Of a stretch of DNA of 64,000 bases, positions 1 to 13,353 are shown one piece after another. The stretch covers positions 124,001-188,000 of the forward strand of contig JAANDG010000193.1 in the NCBI GenBank assembly GCA_036852015.1. The letters run 5' to 3'. Both the position numbers and the translations under genes were made by a program. A model generated the notes under the pieces. The model did no database searches, was not told the DNA's origin, and worked only from the letters and a program-made list of their open reading frames with translations. The first letter of the stretch is position 1, and each line of letters begins with the position of its first letter. This stretch comes from Pelodera strongyloides (taxonomy: Eukaryota > Nematoda > Chromadorea > Rhabditida > Rhabditidae).

Positions 1-1579
1 CACCAGCCTCCCTATTGGAGAATTTGACGATGATGGTGAATCGGTTGTGCACTGGAAGAAGTACAAGGACAGAGTGATCTTGACACTCAAGGCGGTTGGT
101 ATTTTTATTTTATTTTCTGTGTGTGCAAAAGTGTTCACAACCAGTAAACAATTAGTATTTGTATTAGATTAGCGTGTATATTGTGGCTTTCTTGATTTTA
201 TGAGTTTGTCAATTTCAGGACGTGAAGAAGGTAGTCTGGCATCAAAAGGGTGACTATTTTGCCACTGTGGGAGCAATCGATCACGCCTCGTCGGTGGTTA
301 TTCATCAAATAACAAAGGCGAAGAGTCAGGTACTGGCTTTCTTTACTTCTTTGTGATTTTTGTTGTATTCAATTCAAACATGATGTTTGTCTCTTATCCC
401 AGGTACTGTCTAACTGATCACGTTAGTTATTAATTACACTCGTTTATAGTGTCCGTTCTCGAAGAAGAAGGGAATTGTGCAGTCGGTGGCTTTCCATCCC
501 TCTCAACCACATTTCTTTGTGGCCACACAACGACATGTCCGAGTATACGATCTGGTCAAGTAAGTTTTTGCAATGTGATGTTTTTTATTCCTAACGAATT
601 CTGATTTGCTGATTTTCACAATTTGGATCTTTCAAGTTTATGTTTATAAGTAGGGATGTATGTTTATTATTGGGTTATCTAATGTTTCCTTATTTGGAGG
701 ACGTAAACCCTGTCTTTGATCCGTTGTTACACATCCGAGATCAAGTTGTGATCATGCACGTAGTTTCTTGATCTCCTTTCGGTTTCCAACCAAATGCTGT
801 TTAGATGTCGTCTGGTCAAAAAGTGTCTCACTGGAATTCATCAAATCGCTGTTATGGCACCGGACAACCACGGAGATGTAAGTGAATGTCTCAGTTAGTT
901 TTCTCTTATCGTTGATCAATTTTCACATCTCATTTCTGCATCGTAATCTCTTTAGAACCTGTTTGTCGGTGGTTTGGACCGACGGTTTGCCTGGATGGAC
1001 TTGCAACTGAGCAACAAACCCTGGAAGACCCTCAGACATCACACGTCGGCAATCCGAGGAGTTTCTTATCATAAGAGGTATGCTTTTTTTAATTATCAAG
1101 TTGACCTTTAGTAACTGCGGTTCAAAACTTGATAATTGTATTGTAATATGGGAAACTTAGTCGTGATGTGCCTGCATAGTTTTTAATGTATTAATACAAT
1201 TTTCTAGGTACCCTCTCCTGGCCACAGTTTCCGATGACGGCAACGCTATCGTCTACTATGCAAGAATCCACGCGGACTTTGTACGTGACAACGAACTCGT
1301 CCCGGTTAAGAAGCTCAGGTATGATTCTTTATCTACTTGTCTGATACGTGTTATGCACGAAAAATTGGATTTTCAATTGAAATTATCCTGCTTATGATTA
1401 TGATATTCTCTTTGAATTACTGATGGGTTTGCCTTTGTCTGAGTTGCAAAGCGATATCTTCCAGAGCTCATTCGACGACGTCTGACCGTCTGAATATGTT
1501 GGATACCTGCTGGCATCCGACCCAACCGTGGTTGATCACTGCGGGAGCCGATGGAACTATTGCTCTCTTCACCTACTAA
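1..1579 (+). CDS. BOP1: BOP1/Erb1 ribosome biogenesis protein, C-terminal WD40 half (5' cut by window)
   Basis: BOP1 (yeast Erb1) joins Pes1 and WDR12 in the nucleolar complex that matures 27S/32S pre-rRNA and builds the 60S subunit. Seven exons are visible: 2-94, 219-329, 450-559, 805-877, 956-1077, 1208-1318 and 1465-1579. Their lengths and phases join into one frame of 244 residues ending at TAA 1577-1579. The protein is a run of WD40 blades: [68 protein letters not shown], then a last blade with [26 protein letters not shown]1 proteins end in just this way, on HPTQPW..GADGTI.LFT. The N-terminal BOP1NT domain that binds Pes1 lies outside the window. Golgin-84 follows 760 bp downstream on the same strand. 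Family assignment is strong; the missing 5' half means start and regulation cannot be judged. Confidence 0.93.
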
Positions 1580-2337
1580 ACAGAAGTTTCGGATCAGATA
1601 AGTCAGCTGTCAGCTCTACTGGCGAGTTCTTTGTCTGTATTTTTCCGTTAGAAATTATACCCCTTTATTATGCTAGCTGCTAGCTTATGGTAGTTGTTAA
1701 GTTTTTTCTTATTTTGATGTTTTATGAATTTATCTCTATGAAAACTGATTGTTCATTACTCTGGTGTGTACTAGTGTTTTTGCTATGTTTTAATTTGTTA
1801 ATGATAATGATGTTAGTTTTTTCTTTGTTTTCTTGTTGAAATTGTTTGTTAGTTATGGTGCGGTAGTATCTTTTGATACAGACAAGTTGTTAAAGTTTAA
1901 TATCTTTAGTTGGTAGACCATCGATCCATTTCTTCCGCGTTGAGTTGTTATCATTGAATTTGAATTGTTATGAGTTGCGACAGCTGCGCACATTGTTATA
2001 CCGTATAAACTGTTTTTTTGTTCATTCGATGCAACATTTGAACTTGACTCCCTCTCGGTTTTGTCCGATTGTTATCTTTCCTGTTTTATCTAGTTTTTTG
2101 TATAGTTGGTTGTTGTAATGTGAAATTTGTAAGATGAAGTGATGAAGATTTGTCGGGATCTTATTTTTTCTATACGGATATTACGAGTTTCGTATTGACT
2201 GTAGACTTTGAATTGATTTTCGCTGATTCTTTCGGTATTTTTCTTGTTTTTTTTTTTTTTTTTTTTTTTTTTTTTGAAGAAGAAGAATTTAATCTGATAT
2301 TCCGTAGGAATCGCAACTCTTCGCTTCGTGGCAAAAC
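1580..2337 (+). other. BOP1 3' UTR and spacer with a long T tract
   Basis: No coding segment is visible. The stretch is AT-rich and T-biased on the plus strand, as expected for a 3' UTR. An uninterrupted T run of about 27 bases sits near 2248-2275, shortly before the golgin-84 acceptor at 2306-2307, and may act partly as an extended polypyrimidine tract. Short reading frames here are low-complexity Phe or Lys runs and are not genes. Confidence 0.6.
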
Positions 2338-5300
2338 ATGTCGTGGCTTGCAAAAGTCACCGACATTGCCGGGAAAGCCGAGGACCTGCTGAATCGATTC
2401 GATCAATCTACAGGTATGCGTTTTTCTAGTTATTAATTTTTTTGCCACTTTGCCTATTCACAAAGTATGAACTAATTTGGGTATCTAGTGATATTTTTAT
2501 GAAGTAGGTTAGACGTCGATGGCGGTCATAGCGCTGTGCGTCTGTATTCGCAGAAGTTGACTGTCTGTATTGGACCATGACGGATTTATTGCAGGCGATG
2601 TGATCACACATACGAAGGAGAACATCCGTGGCCGAGGATCGGCGAGTTCCAGTACAATGGGCCTTAATCGGCCGCCGGCCAGTACGGTAAGTGATTTTGA
2701 AGGAGTTGGAGGCGAGTACTTTTGCTTGTGAATGAGATGAGTAAGCAGGAAAGAAAGGGGACATGTGTTCTTCCGAATGCTTGGTTGTGTAATCATTACA
2801 ATATTTCTTGTAGGACGTTCACGATGAAATTGGTGGATCGTACGCTCCATCGGTTACCCAATCAGAATATGTGGGCGGAGCATCAGCTGGGAGGAAGCGG
2901 ACAACTGGGTATGGACTATTAATTTGCGAAATATTTTATTCAGATCAAGACAAAATGTACATTATTGACTCTGAACATTTGTGTACCGTACCCCTATTGT
3001 TTATAACCGTTATTCTTCTACCTACTGTCATTATAACATAAATTCAGAGGTGCTGCCCCATCGGGCTCCCGACTTTCCACTCGTGATGATCAATTAATGT
3101 CGATGTTGCAAGGTGAACCGGGAGGAAATTCATTCGAGACGAGGAGCCAGGGAGGCGGCGGAGCTAAGTAAGCTTGACTTTGACTTATGATACTGATACT
3201 TGAGAAGTTAGTATTTCAACTTGATCTGCAGAGTTCTGATAGAGAGCCAGAGCAATACTTGCGCTTCTGCGTTGTTTGATTAGAATACTATCTGAAACAT
3301 TCAGAGTTTAGCGGATTATTAGAACTTGTCTTCACTTTAACTAACGTATAATTTCTTAGCTGGTTCAATCAACCAGACACTGGCAATCAGTCTGAGGGAA
3401 GAAGCCGTCGGAGTTCCAGCCATAGCATTGCATCTCTAAGTGGTGAGGAAGGATTTATATGTTTTTTTTTGTATTTATTACGTTTGACAAGGATTTATTC
3501 GAGTGGGTTTTCTGAGTGCCTTTTCAAGACGATTGTACTATTGGTAAAAATTTATTAACGTTTTGGCGTGTTGGCAATCTTCAAGGCAGTAACTACCTAT
3601 GAAGACCAAAACCTAAGTGAACTTGTATATGACAATAATTTGCTCTCAAAACTCATGAAACGTGCAACGTATCGTAGTCATCGGTCATCTTCAAACCTAA
3701 TTAGATGTGTTTAGTTTCCGAAGCCCCGGATGTCTCTGGAATGCGAACACAGCTCTTGGCTAAAGATTCACAGCTGTCAACGCTAAGGCAAAAACTTACT
3801 GTCAGTTTTTTGGTTTTGCTTTCTTGATTATCTCCAGACGCCTGAGATAGAACATTGATTTTCCGTTTACGAGCGTCTATTTATTATTGTATTGTATGTA
3901 TTTTACTGCCCGGACTCTATGCCGTACCTTTCAGATTTCAGGCGCAGTTCTTTTTGGTGATTATGGGTATACCCAATCTTTTCTTACCTAACCTTTTTCC
4001 TTTTACAGGAAACGGAAAAAAAGTTGGCCTCCAAGAGCGAGGAGTTGTGGGACATGAAGAGAGAGAAAGAGACGCTGGCACGGGAATTGCGGGAGAGCAA
4101 GCAACCGAGTGAAAGTAAGTCACGCTTTTTTATGGGTTTCTGCTCCTATATAGAGAAGAAGCTTCTTCTTCAAGAAGAAGCAACTCTACGATTTGTTCTA
4201 CGATGCATTGCTCATGGCATCTACATACACATTCTGACGGTGAGTTGTGAATTAGAATCTCGGGATTCAGGTGTAGACGAACTGCGCGCCGCACGGCAAA
4301 AGGCGGTGGATGCGAGGGAATGTGTGGTGGCTGAACTTTCAGAACTCAAGAGAAAGATGCTGACGGCAGAGGAGGAGAATCACACTCTAAATGACCAGGT
4401 ATTCTATTTGCGACTTATTTTTGCCGGCTCGACTCTTGAATGTGTTCACTTGTTCAACATTTAAGAATGTGGCTTGTGGCTTATGACTAACTCGGCTCCT
4501 TGTTGTAGTACATAAGTGCTGATTATTATTTTTTATCAAAACACAGGATGTGCTGTACCATGTGCCTGGCAAATTCAGGCAAATAATTAAATGATCCCTT
4601 TCAGCTCCGATTGGCCAAGTTTAACTTGGCTGAGAACAAGCGTGAGTTTGACGAGTACAAGGACAAGGCACACAAAATACTGCAAGCAAAGGAGAAATTG
4701 GTCGAGTCGCTGAAGAATGATGTGAGGTTTTTTCATAATTTGTTATTTGTGCAGACTATGTTTGTAATCATTTCATTATTGTCTTTGGTTCTCCCATTGT
4801 CTCCGATTCTGCATTTTTTTGAGTTGTGATGTTTATTTTAGACATCACCCGAAGGTGGTATTCTACCAGCTGAATTGGAGGAGTTGCGAGTCGAAAGGTG
4901 TGTTTTATTCGCTTTTTCCAAGTCTTTACATATTTGTTGGAACTGTCGTATTGGGAATTTATTTGTGTAAGTTGCTTTGACTGATTGTATACTCAAAAAC
5001 TAAAACCACTGTAAGACCTCGACCTTGTCCACTAAGGATTTTTAATAAATAAGTCGTTTAAGTCGTATAAAAAAATCTTTTCAGAGATATGGCGAGAGCA
5101 GACCTGGAAAGTTGCCAATTGCAAATTTACAACCTGAGGAGTGAAATGGACGAGCAGGAGAGCCGAATTAGGTTAGCGTTTAGGGGTTTCATTTCTGGTA
5201 TTTTTACAAGATGTATAACTTCAGTCTATCTGTACATTCCTCTACTCGATAATGTTATACCGAATGTGTTGTTCGATTACCCTCGTATTCCATTTGGTCT

Positions 5301-7304
5301 GACCATATCGATATTTATGCATATTAGCATATTGAAGACTCTAATGAGGAAGGTTATGGCGTTCTAGTTCTAAATAGTTATCGTATCATCGTATTTTTGA
5401 CAACTAACTACTAACAACGTTGATCACTGAAGGTCATTGCATTGCTTGTGTTCCAGGGACCAGCAAAGAGAACTAGCCGAGAAAAGTCGGTCACTTTTGG
5501 AAGAAAGGGCGCAATGGCAGGCATCCATTCAAATCCTTAACGAGAAGGTCGAATGCGCCAGGTAATCGATATCTTTTGAATATTGTTTCCAGAAAGTTCC
5601 CGTCTTTTAGCAGTGTTGTCTTCACGGTTTATGTTGATGCTCATTCTTCTTGGGTCATAATTATGATAGTAAATCGTGTTAATTGGTACTGCACTCACAG
5701 ACTCACATCGATATTTTTAGAATCGAACAAGAGTTTGCGAGAGCTGAGATGCGAAGACAAGAAGAGGAAATGCAGAGAAAAGTGGAGGAGAAGGATACAG
5801 AATTGAGACGAGCCATGGAGGAGCAGAGAAGCAGACGGTATGTATTGTATCGTCGTTCTCGAAGGATTTTTGGGTGATTATTCTGATGCATTCGAACCGT
5901 ATAACTTGTTGTAATTGTTCCATTTGACCATATGTTTCTTCGTTGTTTTTGTGATTTAGACCTGGATTATGACGAAACTCAGAAACTGTACTGTAGCATT
6001 TGCTTTCAGTCGCGAAGAAGAATACCGATCGGGTGCTTCCACAGATATGGCAACAGCGGAGAGACTGATTCATAAACAGGTTCGATCATCTCACTTTACC
6101 CTTGTTCTTTTCTGTGATTTGTAGCGCGTCCTACTTGTGGGACCTTTGAATGAAATTGAGTCGGGTTGAACTATTACATGCATTTGATAGTTACCGTTGT
6201 GTTGTTTGTCATGCGTAGTAATTAGACCCATTATTATATGCCTTTTTGCCTTCACATTTGGCCTTCGTTATACAATCCATTTACGTTGCAGGCCGAACTC
6301 GAGCAAGCTTTGCGTGATAATCAGATCTTGCAACTGCGGTTGGAGCGATTACAGGTTTGTTAGTTGATTTTTTTTCTTAAGGACGATAGATGTTCGCATT
6401 GGTGAGCATGTCTCACAAAGCAGAAAGAAGGAAAACAAACTAGCCTTGATCAGGGCGCGTTCGGGATTGATTTTCCGAAAGGAAACTCGGCCAAATCCTC
6501 GTTCGGGATGGACGATGGACTTTTTGGAAACGTTCCAATGCTTGAAGAAAACGAAAAATACAGTATGAATTAGCTTGCGAAAAACGTTTCCCGCGCATAT
6601 TTTTCAAATTTTCCATGCTAATTCATACTGTATTTTTTGTTTTCTCCAAGCATTAGAACGTTTCCAAAATGTCCATCCCGAACGAGGATTTGGCCGAGTT
6701 TCCTTTCGGAAAATCAATCCCGAACGCGCCCTCAGTTATTAGTTCATTTCTCTACTGTGATGCCAAAATTCAGGTTCTTATATGCAGTGGTGGTGTTATT
6801 TTGTTTCCGTTTCAGAAGAATACCAAGGACACGGTGATCAATATGGGTGAACAGCAGGATACGACATACACGCAACCGTCTCTGCGAGCGTCGATCCCCG
6901 TCCAGAATCCCACTGCTAGACAATTACTAACTGTCATTGATATGGTAAGAGTTGTATTTCGTAGTGTTTTCTTAATCTCCTCTCCTAGCTGTTGTTTTTG
7001 GACTTTCCAGCAGGACATAATAATGGTAATGGTGGTGGTTTAGTTTGCGGTATTATCGATCGTTTTCCTCAAATATAAAATTGGAAATTGTCGGAGATGT
7101 ATGAGGTAATCCTGAGGTTAGCTAGAGCGGAATTTTATTGATCCGTAGTTTTTCGAACGTTTTCCTTTCCAGGTCTGTTCCAAGTTCATCTCGATGCTGC
7201 GCAACAACCCGTTCGCTCGTCTATTCTTCTTTGCATATTTTGTGGTTCTCCATCTTTGGGTATTCTTCATCATTATGACGTACACACCGGAAATGCATCC
7301 GTAA
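2338..7304 (+). CDS. GOLGA5: Golgin-84 (GOLGA5) Golgi-tethering coiled-coil membrane protein
   Basis: Golgin-84 is a tail-anchored coiled-coil protein on Golgi rims that tethers COPI vesicles and binds Rab1. The start at ATG 2338 gives [20 protein letters not shown], matching the family's conserved opening [18 protein letters not shown]. Early exons 2338-2413, 2595-2686, 2814-2908 and 3048-3167 keep phase and encode a Ser/Gly-rich linker. From about 3990 to 6360 come many short exons of charged heptad-like sequence, such as [21 protein letters not shown] and [22 protein letters not shown], forming the coiled coil. The last exon (about 7173-7304) encodes [20 protein letters not shown], a membrane span rich in F, V and L, and the tail TYTPEMHP, nearly the vertebrate ending TYTPEMHH. 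An acceptor TAG ends at 2307, 30 nt before the ATG. An intron near the 3' end carries a foldback element (6453-6731). Middle exon boundaries are approximate. Confidence 0.9.
6453..6731. mobile_element. Foldback MITE, GGGCGC family, copy 1 (PIF/Harbinger-like)
   Basis: A 279-bp near-perfect palindrome lies in a golgin-84 intron. It opens GGGCGCGTTCGGGATTGATT and closes with the inverse complement, ending GCGCCC. Both ends are flanked by TCA (6450-6452 and 6732-6734), a 3-bp target duplication of TNA type. The arms carry GAAACTCGGCCAAATCC and TCGTTCGGGATGGAC with inverted partners, around a central AATACAGTATGAATTAGC palindrome. There is no coding capacity. Copies 2 and 3 (14824 and 58940) share the outermost bases and the TNA duplication but differ inside. 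Confidence 0.75.
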
Positions 7305-9240
7305 GGTGGGTGGAGTATTGATTTCTGTTCTAAAGCATACTGTAAATTTGGTGTATGCGGTATTCAGTGACTTTAGGTGAGGTTGAGGCTTGAGAGTAAG
7401 TGAGTTGATTGACTGATTCTTCTTACAGTGTTTTCTTTTGTTTCTTGTTTTATGTTAATGTTTTAGAACAATTCTGAATGTTCATCGACGATCGATGGTG
7501 ATTTGGTGAGTCTTGTCTTATTGCGAAGTACAATATTACACATATATATTGCGATGTCATATTCATATTCCGAAGACCCGAAGTTCCGACCATTTGATTA
7601 TAGAATTAACCGCTTAGCCGTCTAGTTTCCTTAATTCATTAGTAGTTTCCGTCTTTAGGCTTGTGATTTATATGAAAAAATTTCGCAGTGACACTGGTTG
7701 TAGTTAGCTTTTATTACTTCGTTTAATTTGATTCAGCACTTTTTTAATTGTACAATTAATACCTTTCCTTTTCTACTCGGGCGTAATATTTTCCCCTTAA
7801 ATTTGAATTTTTTAACATGTATATAATAAGATTAGTGTTTTATCGAAACATCCTGATACTGTAAACGTTAAAATAATTGTACTGCATGGGATACTGTTTG
7901 ATTATAGATATGTGTATTTTTTATTGATTCTGGGTTATTTAATGCATACACTGTTATAGATTGTATCCATTCATTGTGATTTATAAAAAAAACAATAGTC
8001 TTTATAGTTACACTTTATTTACTTTATTCAGTGACTGTTCTCTGCATGATATGTGATATGTACAGTGAATGTTATATTTATTCGTCATTAAGGGTATATG
8101 GGTTTTTTTCATTGTGATTAAATTTATTATTATATAAAGTTTTTTTACGTATAATTTGTTCTGATGGTTTTCGATCGAAGCGTTGTTGCTGCCAACTGAT
8201 ATATCTATTTTGCTTGTAATTCTTGCGTAATATTATTTCGAAAGTAAAATCCAATGTAGAAGATTCACGGTACACGGTCAATAATTAAAATGGACAAGCT
8301 CTTATTTTAAATGTGTTTTATTGTAATTATAATTTATAAATACCTGCTTCCTGCAGATTTTCTCACAAGCTGTCCTTTTCCTTTTTGTCATGTTATCCTG
8401 TGTCGCCATTTTGAGTCGTGGTAATTAATTACAACTACAGTAGTTAGTCCTCTCGTGCTCACTATTACGCAACGGTAATGGTATCTTTGCTTGTTTAGAT
8501 TATGTGTCTCAAACCTGTGCCTCAATCATTCGGCAGCTCCCATATCTTATCTGAATTCTGAATTGCGTATTGACTTCTCATTTATGTAAAATCCATTCCT
8601 ACTAATAATTTTGTAAATCATATGATTTTAAAGTGTTTCGATTTGGGTTCGTATAGCGTTACTTTATCACTTTTTCCAGTCAGCAAACAATTGATGACTC
8701 ACTGTATTTATTGACCCGCGAATGATTAGTTATAGGCGCTGAATTGTTGACCAATTATCTGGTAGGGATAATTTTCGAATAGGGTGGAAATCTCGTTTAT
8801 TTTTATATTGAATTTTATTTTTAATTACTTTAAGTCAGCAGACTCATAATGGTTGCTCTCTTGATTTGTGGCCCACCAATATGATCATTTTTGTATTGAT
8901 CATGATATAGAACTGATAATCAAGGCCTGATGTGCCTTGTATTGGTCGTCTTTTTGTTTGATTGTGTATTTATGTGTGTGGTCCCCGTGTGCGGTCGCTC
9001 GACCTGTCATTGCAATGTATGCTTTTCACCGATAGCCACAGCTTCTTTTATTCTTTGATCATTCCTAATTTAATTCAACCGAAATTACTCAGAACTTTTG
9101 GGTATATTTGTTTCATTATATTTCCTTAGGGTTAGTTCTGCGTACACCTTTAATATCAAACATTGTAGTTTTTCGTAATTTCGCATGAAGTGGATTAATT
9201 TACTGTACTTATTTGATTAGTGATTACACCATAATTTCAG
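7305..9240. other. Golgin-84 3' UTR and spacer before VTA1
   Basis: About 1.9 kb of AT-rich sequence with no exon that I can support. There are several A/T runs and candidate polyadenylation signals (AATAAA-like words), but no conserved protein signal on either strand. It ends in the acceptor ATAATTTCAG at 9231-9240, immediately upstream of the VTA1 start. Confidence 0.5.
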
Positions 9241-9250
9241 AGACTCAAAA

Positions 9251-12200
9251 ATGGCGTCAAATGTGCCACCAACCCTTCGACCTATCGCTCATTATGTGAA
9301 GATTGCAAACGAGAACGCGACCAGGGATCCAGTTGTTTATTATTGGTGTGAGTATTTATTAGATTTTTCATTCATCACATTATTAGTATTCCAAGTTACA
9401 TATTCGTTATTTATCTGATTTGTATAAAATAGGGGTATTTTAGTATCACAATTAAGGGCAATTGGCAATTCCTTGGAAGGTTTTCTTATTAATGAGCCAT
9501 TCAGATTCACATCTTTTATATTGCATATTAAGGTCTCTTCTACGCTGTGCAAACGGGCATGCAAATTGACAAAAGCAGTCCAGATGCACTAAAGTTTCTG
9601 ACAGGGCTTTTGGCCACATTGGAAATGATTAAGAAACAGCTGGCCGGGAATGAAGCAGTTACCAGTGAGGTGAGTTAATAGGTTTCAATATTACATTTCG
9701 TACAGTTACAAAGGTTCATTATCCCTCTCTCTTACGGCTATGCGTCCTTTCTCATAGCCCAATTAGTGGTGTTTAAACAGTTGAAGGTGTGAGTATATTT
9801 CGGGCCGAGATTGGACTGTATTGGGCTGTACTACTGTATTTTTTAAGTTTTAGTGCGAATAGTTTAAGCTACTTGCCTGGATATAGCCAAGGAAATCTTT
9901 GCCTTTTATCCCCACTGTTTTTCGAATATTCTAGGCAAGTTTTGGTATAAACAACCTGAAAAACGTTAAACACATTGGTTTGCTTGTTTAAATTGATCAA
10001 TGTGATCTTTAACTCCCCTGTTTTTAATATAACAATACCTGATGTATTTAAGGTAGTCGGACAGGCGCACCTGGAGAATTTTGCGATGAAATTGTTCAAT
10101 TTCGCGGACAAAAAGGAAAAAGCCGGGCAGGTTAGATGAGTATTATTATGGTTTATGTCTCAATTACATCCTTACATCCTTGGTTATTTTCCCAACTTTA
10201 TAATTGGCGCTCTGCATTGTGTATCTTTTTATTGAGTTGCACTATTTTCTGTTTCATGCTGTGTTGCATTGTATTGCTCGTGATGGGGTTTGCAAGTATG
10301 CCGAAAAATTTGTCTTGGAAAAATGAGTCTTGGAACGATTTTATAATTTCTCATGTTATATATTCATTCTTAGTTCCAAAGTACGGTACCTCGTGTACAT
10401 ACTTGCAAGGAATTGTTGCATACTTGCAAACCCCATGAAACATTGAAGTTTTCATTTATATTTTTTTGAAATCAGTGCAAAAATGACATTGACATTTTAG
10501 CCTTTTCTACGTTGTATTTCTACTGTATTTATTGATTGTGTAATTTGTTTTAACAACTTCTTGATGTGAATATTTATTTATTTGTATTTCAATAAGAGAG
10601 TATTGCAGTTTAAGGTAAATTATGTAGGTGGGTATAATATGTTGTAGATACTTTTCTTTTTTTAGATTGACAAGACCGTTGTCCATGCTTTCTACACCGC
10701 TGGACATGTATTGGATACGCTTTCACTGTTCGGAGATGTAAGTTCTCTACAGAATACTGACATCTCTCGTATGTATGCTACTGTAGATATTGTGGTTATG
10801 TAGGTAATTGTTCAGGTTACTGTAAATGTCGCAGTTATGTAGTCACATATTTCGATATGTTGTTTGCAGTTTTATTTGAATGTTGTTTAGATTGACGAGG
10901 AATATGCATCGGTGAAGAAATATGCTAAATGGAAGAGCACTCAGATCTTTGCTTGCCTCAAAGATGGAACTCCGTATGTGCCGAGCTCGCAACAGCCTGA
11001 TGATCAAGGTATTATCAGGGAATTAAAATATAGCATAATATTTTGTAGTCCTGTGAAGACACTTAATTTTGTCTTAGTGTGATTCTGAATATGGTTTGCA
11101 TTTGCAGTATTATTGTATTGTATTTTTTAAGGCTTCGAGCTTCCCGCTGTTTCTGGCGGTCCCGCAGGTTCTCTTCCTACATCGTCAGCTTCGGTAAGTG
11201 CTTTTGTTTCTGGGGTCTTTCGAAGACCCTGTTTGGAAGCATTAACCTACTGTAGTGGCTCCGTAGATAGTGTATTTGTGCTAATCTTTGTATCATCATG
11301 TCCGAGTGTCTTTTTATGGTAGTGAGTGGTGGTGGTGGCTTCACATAATGATGATGTCTTAATGTTTTGCTTCGTATTATTATAAAAGGTGATTTTTCTT
11401 GAAAGGGTGTATGTAGACAGTCTATTTTATGCCTACTCTTCCTACACTCTAGTCTCTAGTGCACGTTTTGGAACCTCCACTGTGTAATGTAGGGTAGGAG
11501 TAGAAACATTCTGGTCTGTTTGAATTTACGTATCTTCTATGGCCTCTGGCTGTACAACTATAATTCACTCTTCATTTATTATCCCCAAATTCCAGGCACC
11601 TCAAGTTGGATTCAATCCCTCTGGACCTTCATCTCACTCATCGTCTGCATCTTTCCATGACCAAGGAGCAGCGAGCACAGGTGCTTTGCAGTTTCTTCGT
11701 TTCTTGCAATTCCGTTTACAACCAATTGTGTGCCGTAGGCGTGGGTCTCATAGTCTTACTGTAGTGTCCCGCTTCTAAACAATTTCTCATTAAATTTAGC
11801 AAAAACTGTAGATTCCCCTCGTATTCTGGGGAAATATGAGTAATTTGAAGCTGTAAAGTAATGGGATTGTACTTTTCTTCAACTCTCTATATTTTGTTTT
11901 TCAGGACCGTCTCCGAACTTCGGTCTCCCATCGGTTCCCGGTGTCCCATCTCAACCGCCCGCTTACCAAATGTACCCGTCGCCTCCCAGCTCAGCTCAGG
12001 TACCACCGGCGGCACGACAGCAGCAGCCCACATATGAACAGCCTGCTGCGCCTGGTTAGTTTGAAGTCGTTTCTTGTTAAATCAGACATTTGTATCTAAA
12101 TTTATAGGGGAAGGTTTTACTTTAAGCTTGGCTAGTCCTTTGTTGTCTATGTGGTGCACTACTGTACTATACCTACTTTAGCCTTAAATGCCTGGTAAGT

Positions 12201-12378
12201 ACGGTGTTGTTCATTCTCCTTTTATTTAGTTTCGACTGGTGGGCAGCCAACATTTGATGAGTTTGAACAAGCTCGCAAATTCACAAAGTATGCCCTAAGC
12301 GCTATCGAATATGAGGACGTGAAGGCTACTGTGGACAATCTGAGAAAGGCATTGTCCCTCCTCGAAAAGTATGCCTAA
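9251..12378 (+). CDS. VTA1: VTA1/LIP5, Vps4 activator of the ESCRT pathway
   Basis: VTA1 (LIP5) stimulates the AAA ATPase Vps4 to disassemble ESCRT-III during multivesicular body formation. Nine exons (9251-9347, 9533-9669, 10053-10130, 10666-10737, 10891-11008, 11132-11193, 11596-11680, 11905-12054, 12230-12378) join in frame to 315 residues, close to the human length of about 307. The N-terminal tandem MIT region contains RDPVVYYWCLFYAVQTGMQI (human RDPVVAYYCRLYAMQTGMKI) and VGQAHLENFAMKLFNFADK. A Ser/Pro/Gln-rich linker covers about residues 170-260. The C-terminal dimerising, Vps4-binding domain reads FEQARKFTKYALSAIEYEDVKATVDNLRKALSLL (broken here only by eye), matching human ARAQKYCKYAGSALQYEDV. 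An acceptor lies 10 nt before the ATG. Identification is strong. Confidence 0.95.
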
Positions 12379-12633
12379 GTAAGGGAATGTTTTGTAATTG
12401 CAATTGACTGATAACACGGTTGTTAGCCTACTTTCAGTTTACATCCATTTTGTAGTCAGTAATATTTTCACACTGAAATCATACGTTCTTGGAAACTGTA
12501 ATTTCGTATAATAGACGATTTGAAAGCTAAAATACCATTTTTCAGAACTTCCTCTTTTTCAATTTTAAGTTTCTGTTTTTACACTCAATTATGAGCCCAT
12601 TTTATTCCACTTTCCAATATCTTGCAAAAAGGT

Positions 12634-12705
12634 TAGCAGCGAGTGGTTTCGATCCACCGACCTCTGGGTTATGGGCCCAGCACGCTTCCACTGCGCCACG
12701 CTGCT
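12634..12705 (-). tRNA. Initiator tRNA-Met (CAT anticodon)
   Basis: Read on the minus strand, a 72-nt cloverleaf starts AGCAGCG and closes CGCTGCT plus discriminator A. It has an A1:U72 end pair, three G:C pairs flanking the anticodon loop (GGGCCCATAACCC) and a T loop reading ATCGAAA instead of TTC. These are hallmarks of the eukaryotic initiator tRNA as opposed to elongator Met. The internal A box (GTGGCGCAGTGG) and B box (GGATCGAAACC) are present. A TTTTT Pol III terminator follows within four bases of the 3' end (plus-strand A run 12626-12630). It appears intact and functional, in the spacer between VTA1 and the RhoGAP gene. Confidence 0.95.
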
Positions 12706-13353
12706 GTATTGTCTTGTGCGTCAAGTGAGTTAAAACCAGCCTATCCCCTTGTTGCCCGTGCACCTCTTACTGGGTTACTTTTGTGAGTAATACAGCGTTT
12801 CAGTTATTTCTTCTGGTGTGTAACATAGAATATGTTCGCCATATTTGTTTAACAAACAAGTGCAGAGGTTGTAACCTTGTTTTACAGAACCAGTTCTATG
12901 TTGGGCTCTAGTTTGGCATTTTTGAAGAAGGCGGTATAAATGTAAAGATAGCTTCCGGTTTACAGTCCTAAGCTACCGTTCATGTATATGAATTCTGTTT
13001 TATTTAGCAGACTATTTCTTCCTGTGATCAGACTTCGTAAATAGATAATGATTATTATATTTTGTGTAATGTTTTTATTAAATTATTCTGATTCGGCGGG
13101 AAATTTCTATAAGTTTCGCTTGTATATTTGTATAATAAAATTTTAGTCAATACCTGTTCTTGTATTTTATGTTTTCGCCATGGTTGGTTTCCGACGGACG
13201 TACTTGCTACTTTATTATTTTAACAATATAATAGTAGATAATACACATGATATTTTTTTTAGATATATGATAGCTTTATTGTTTAATATTTTTTAATATC
13301 TTTTATTAATTTTGATGTTTGGTCCTAAATTTGCTAATTGATACGTTGGCTAA

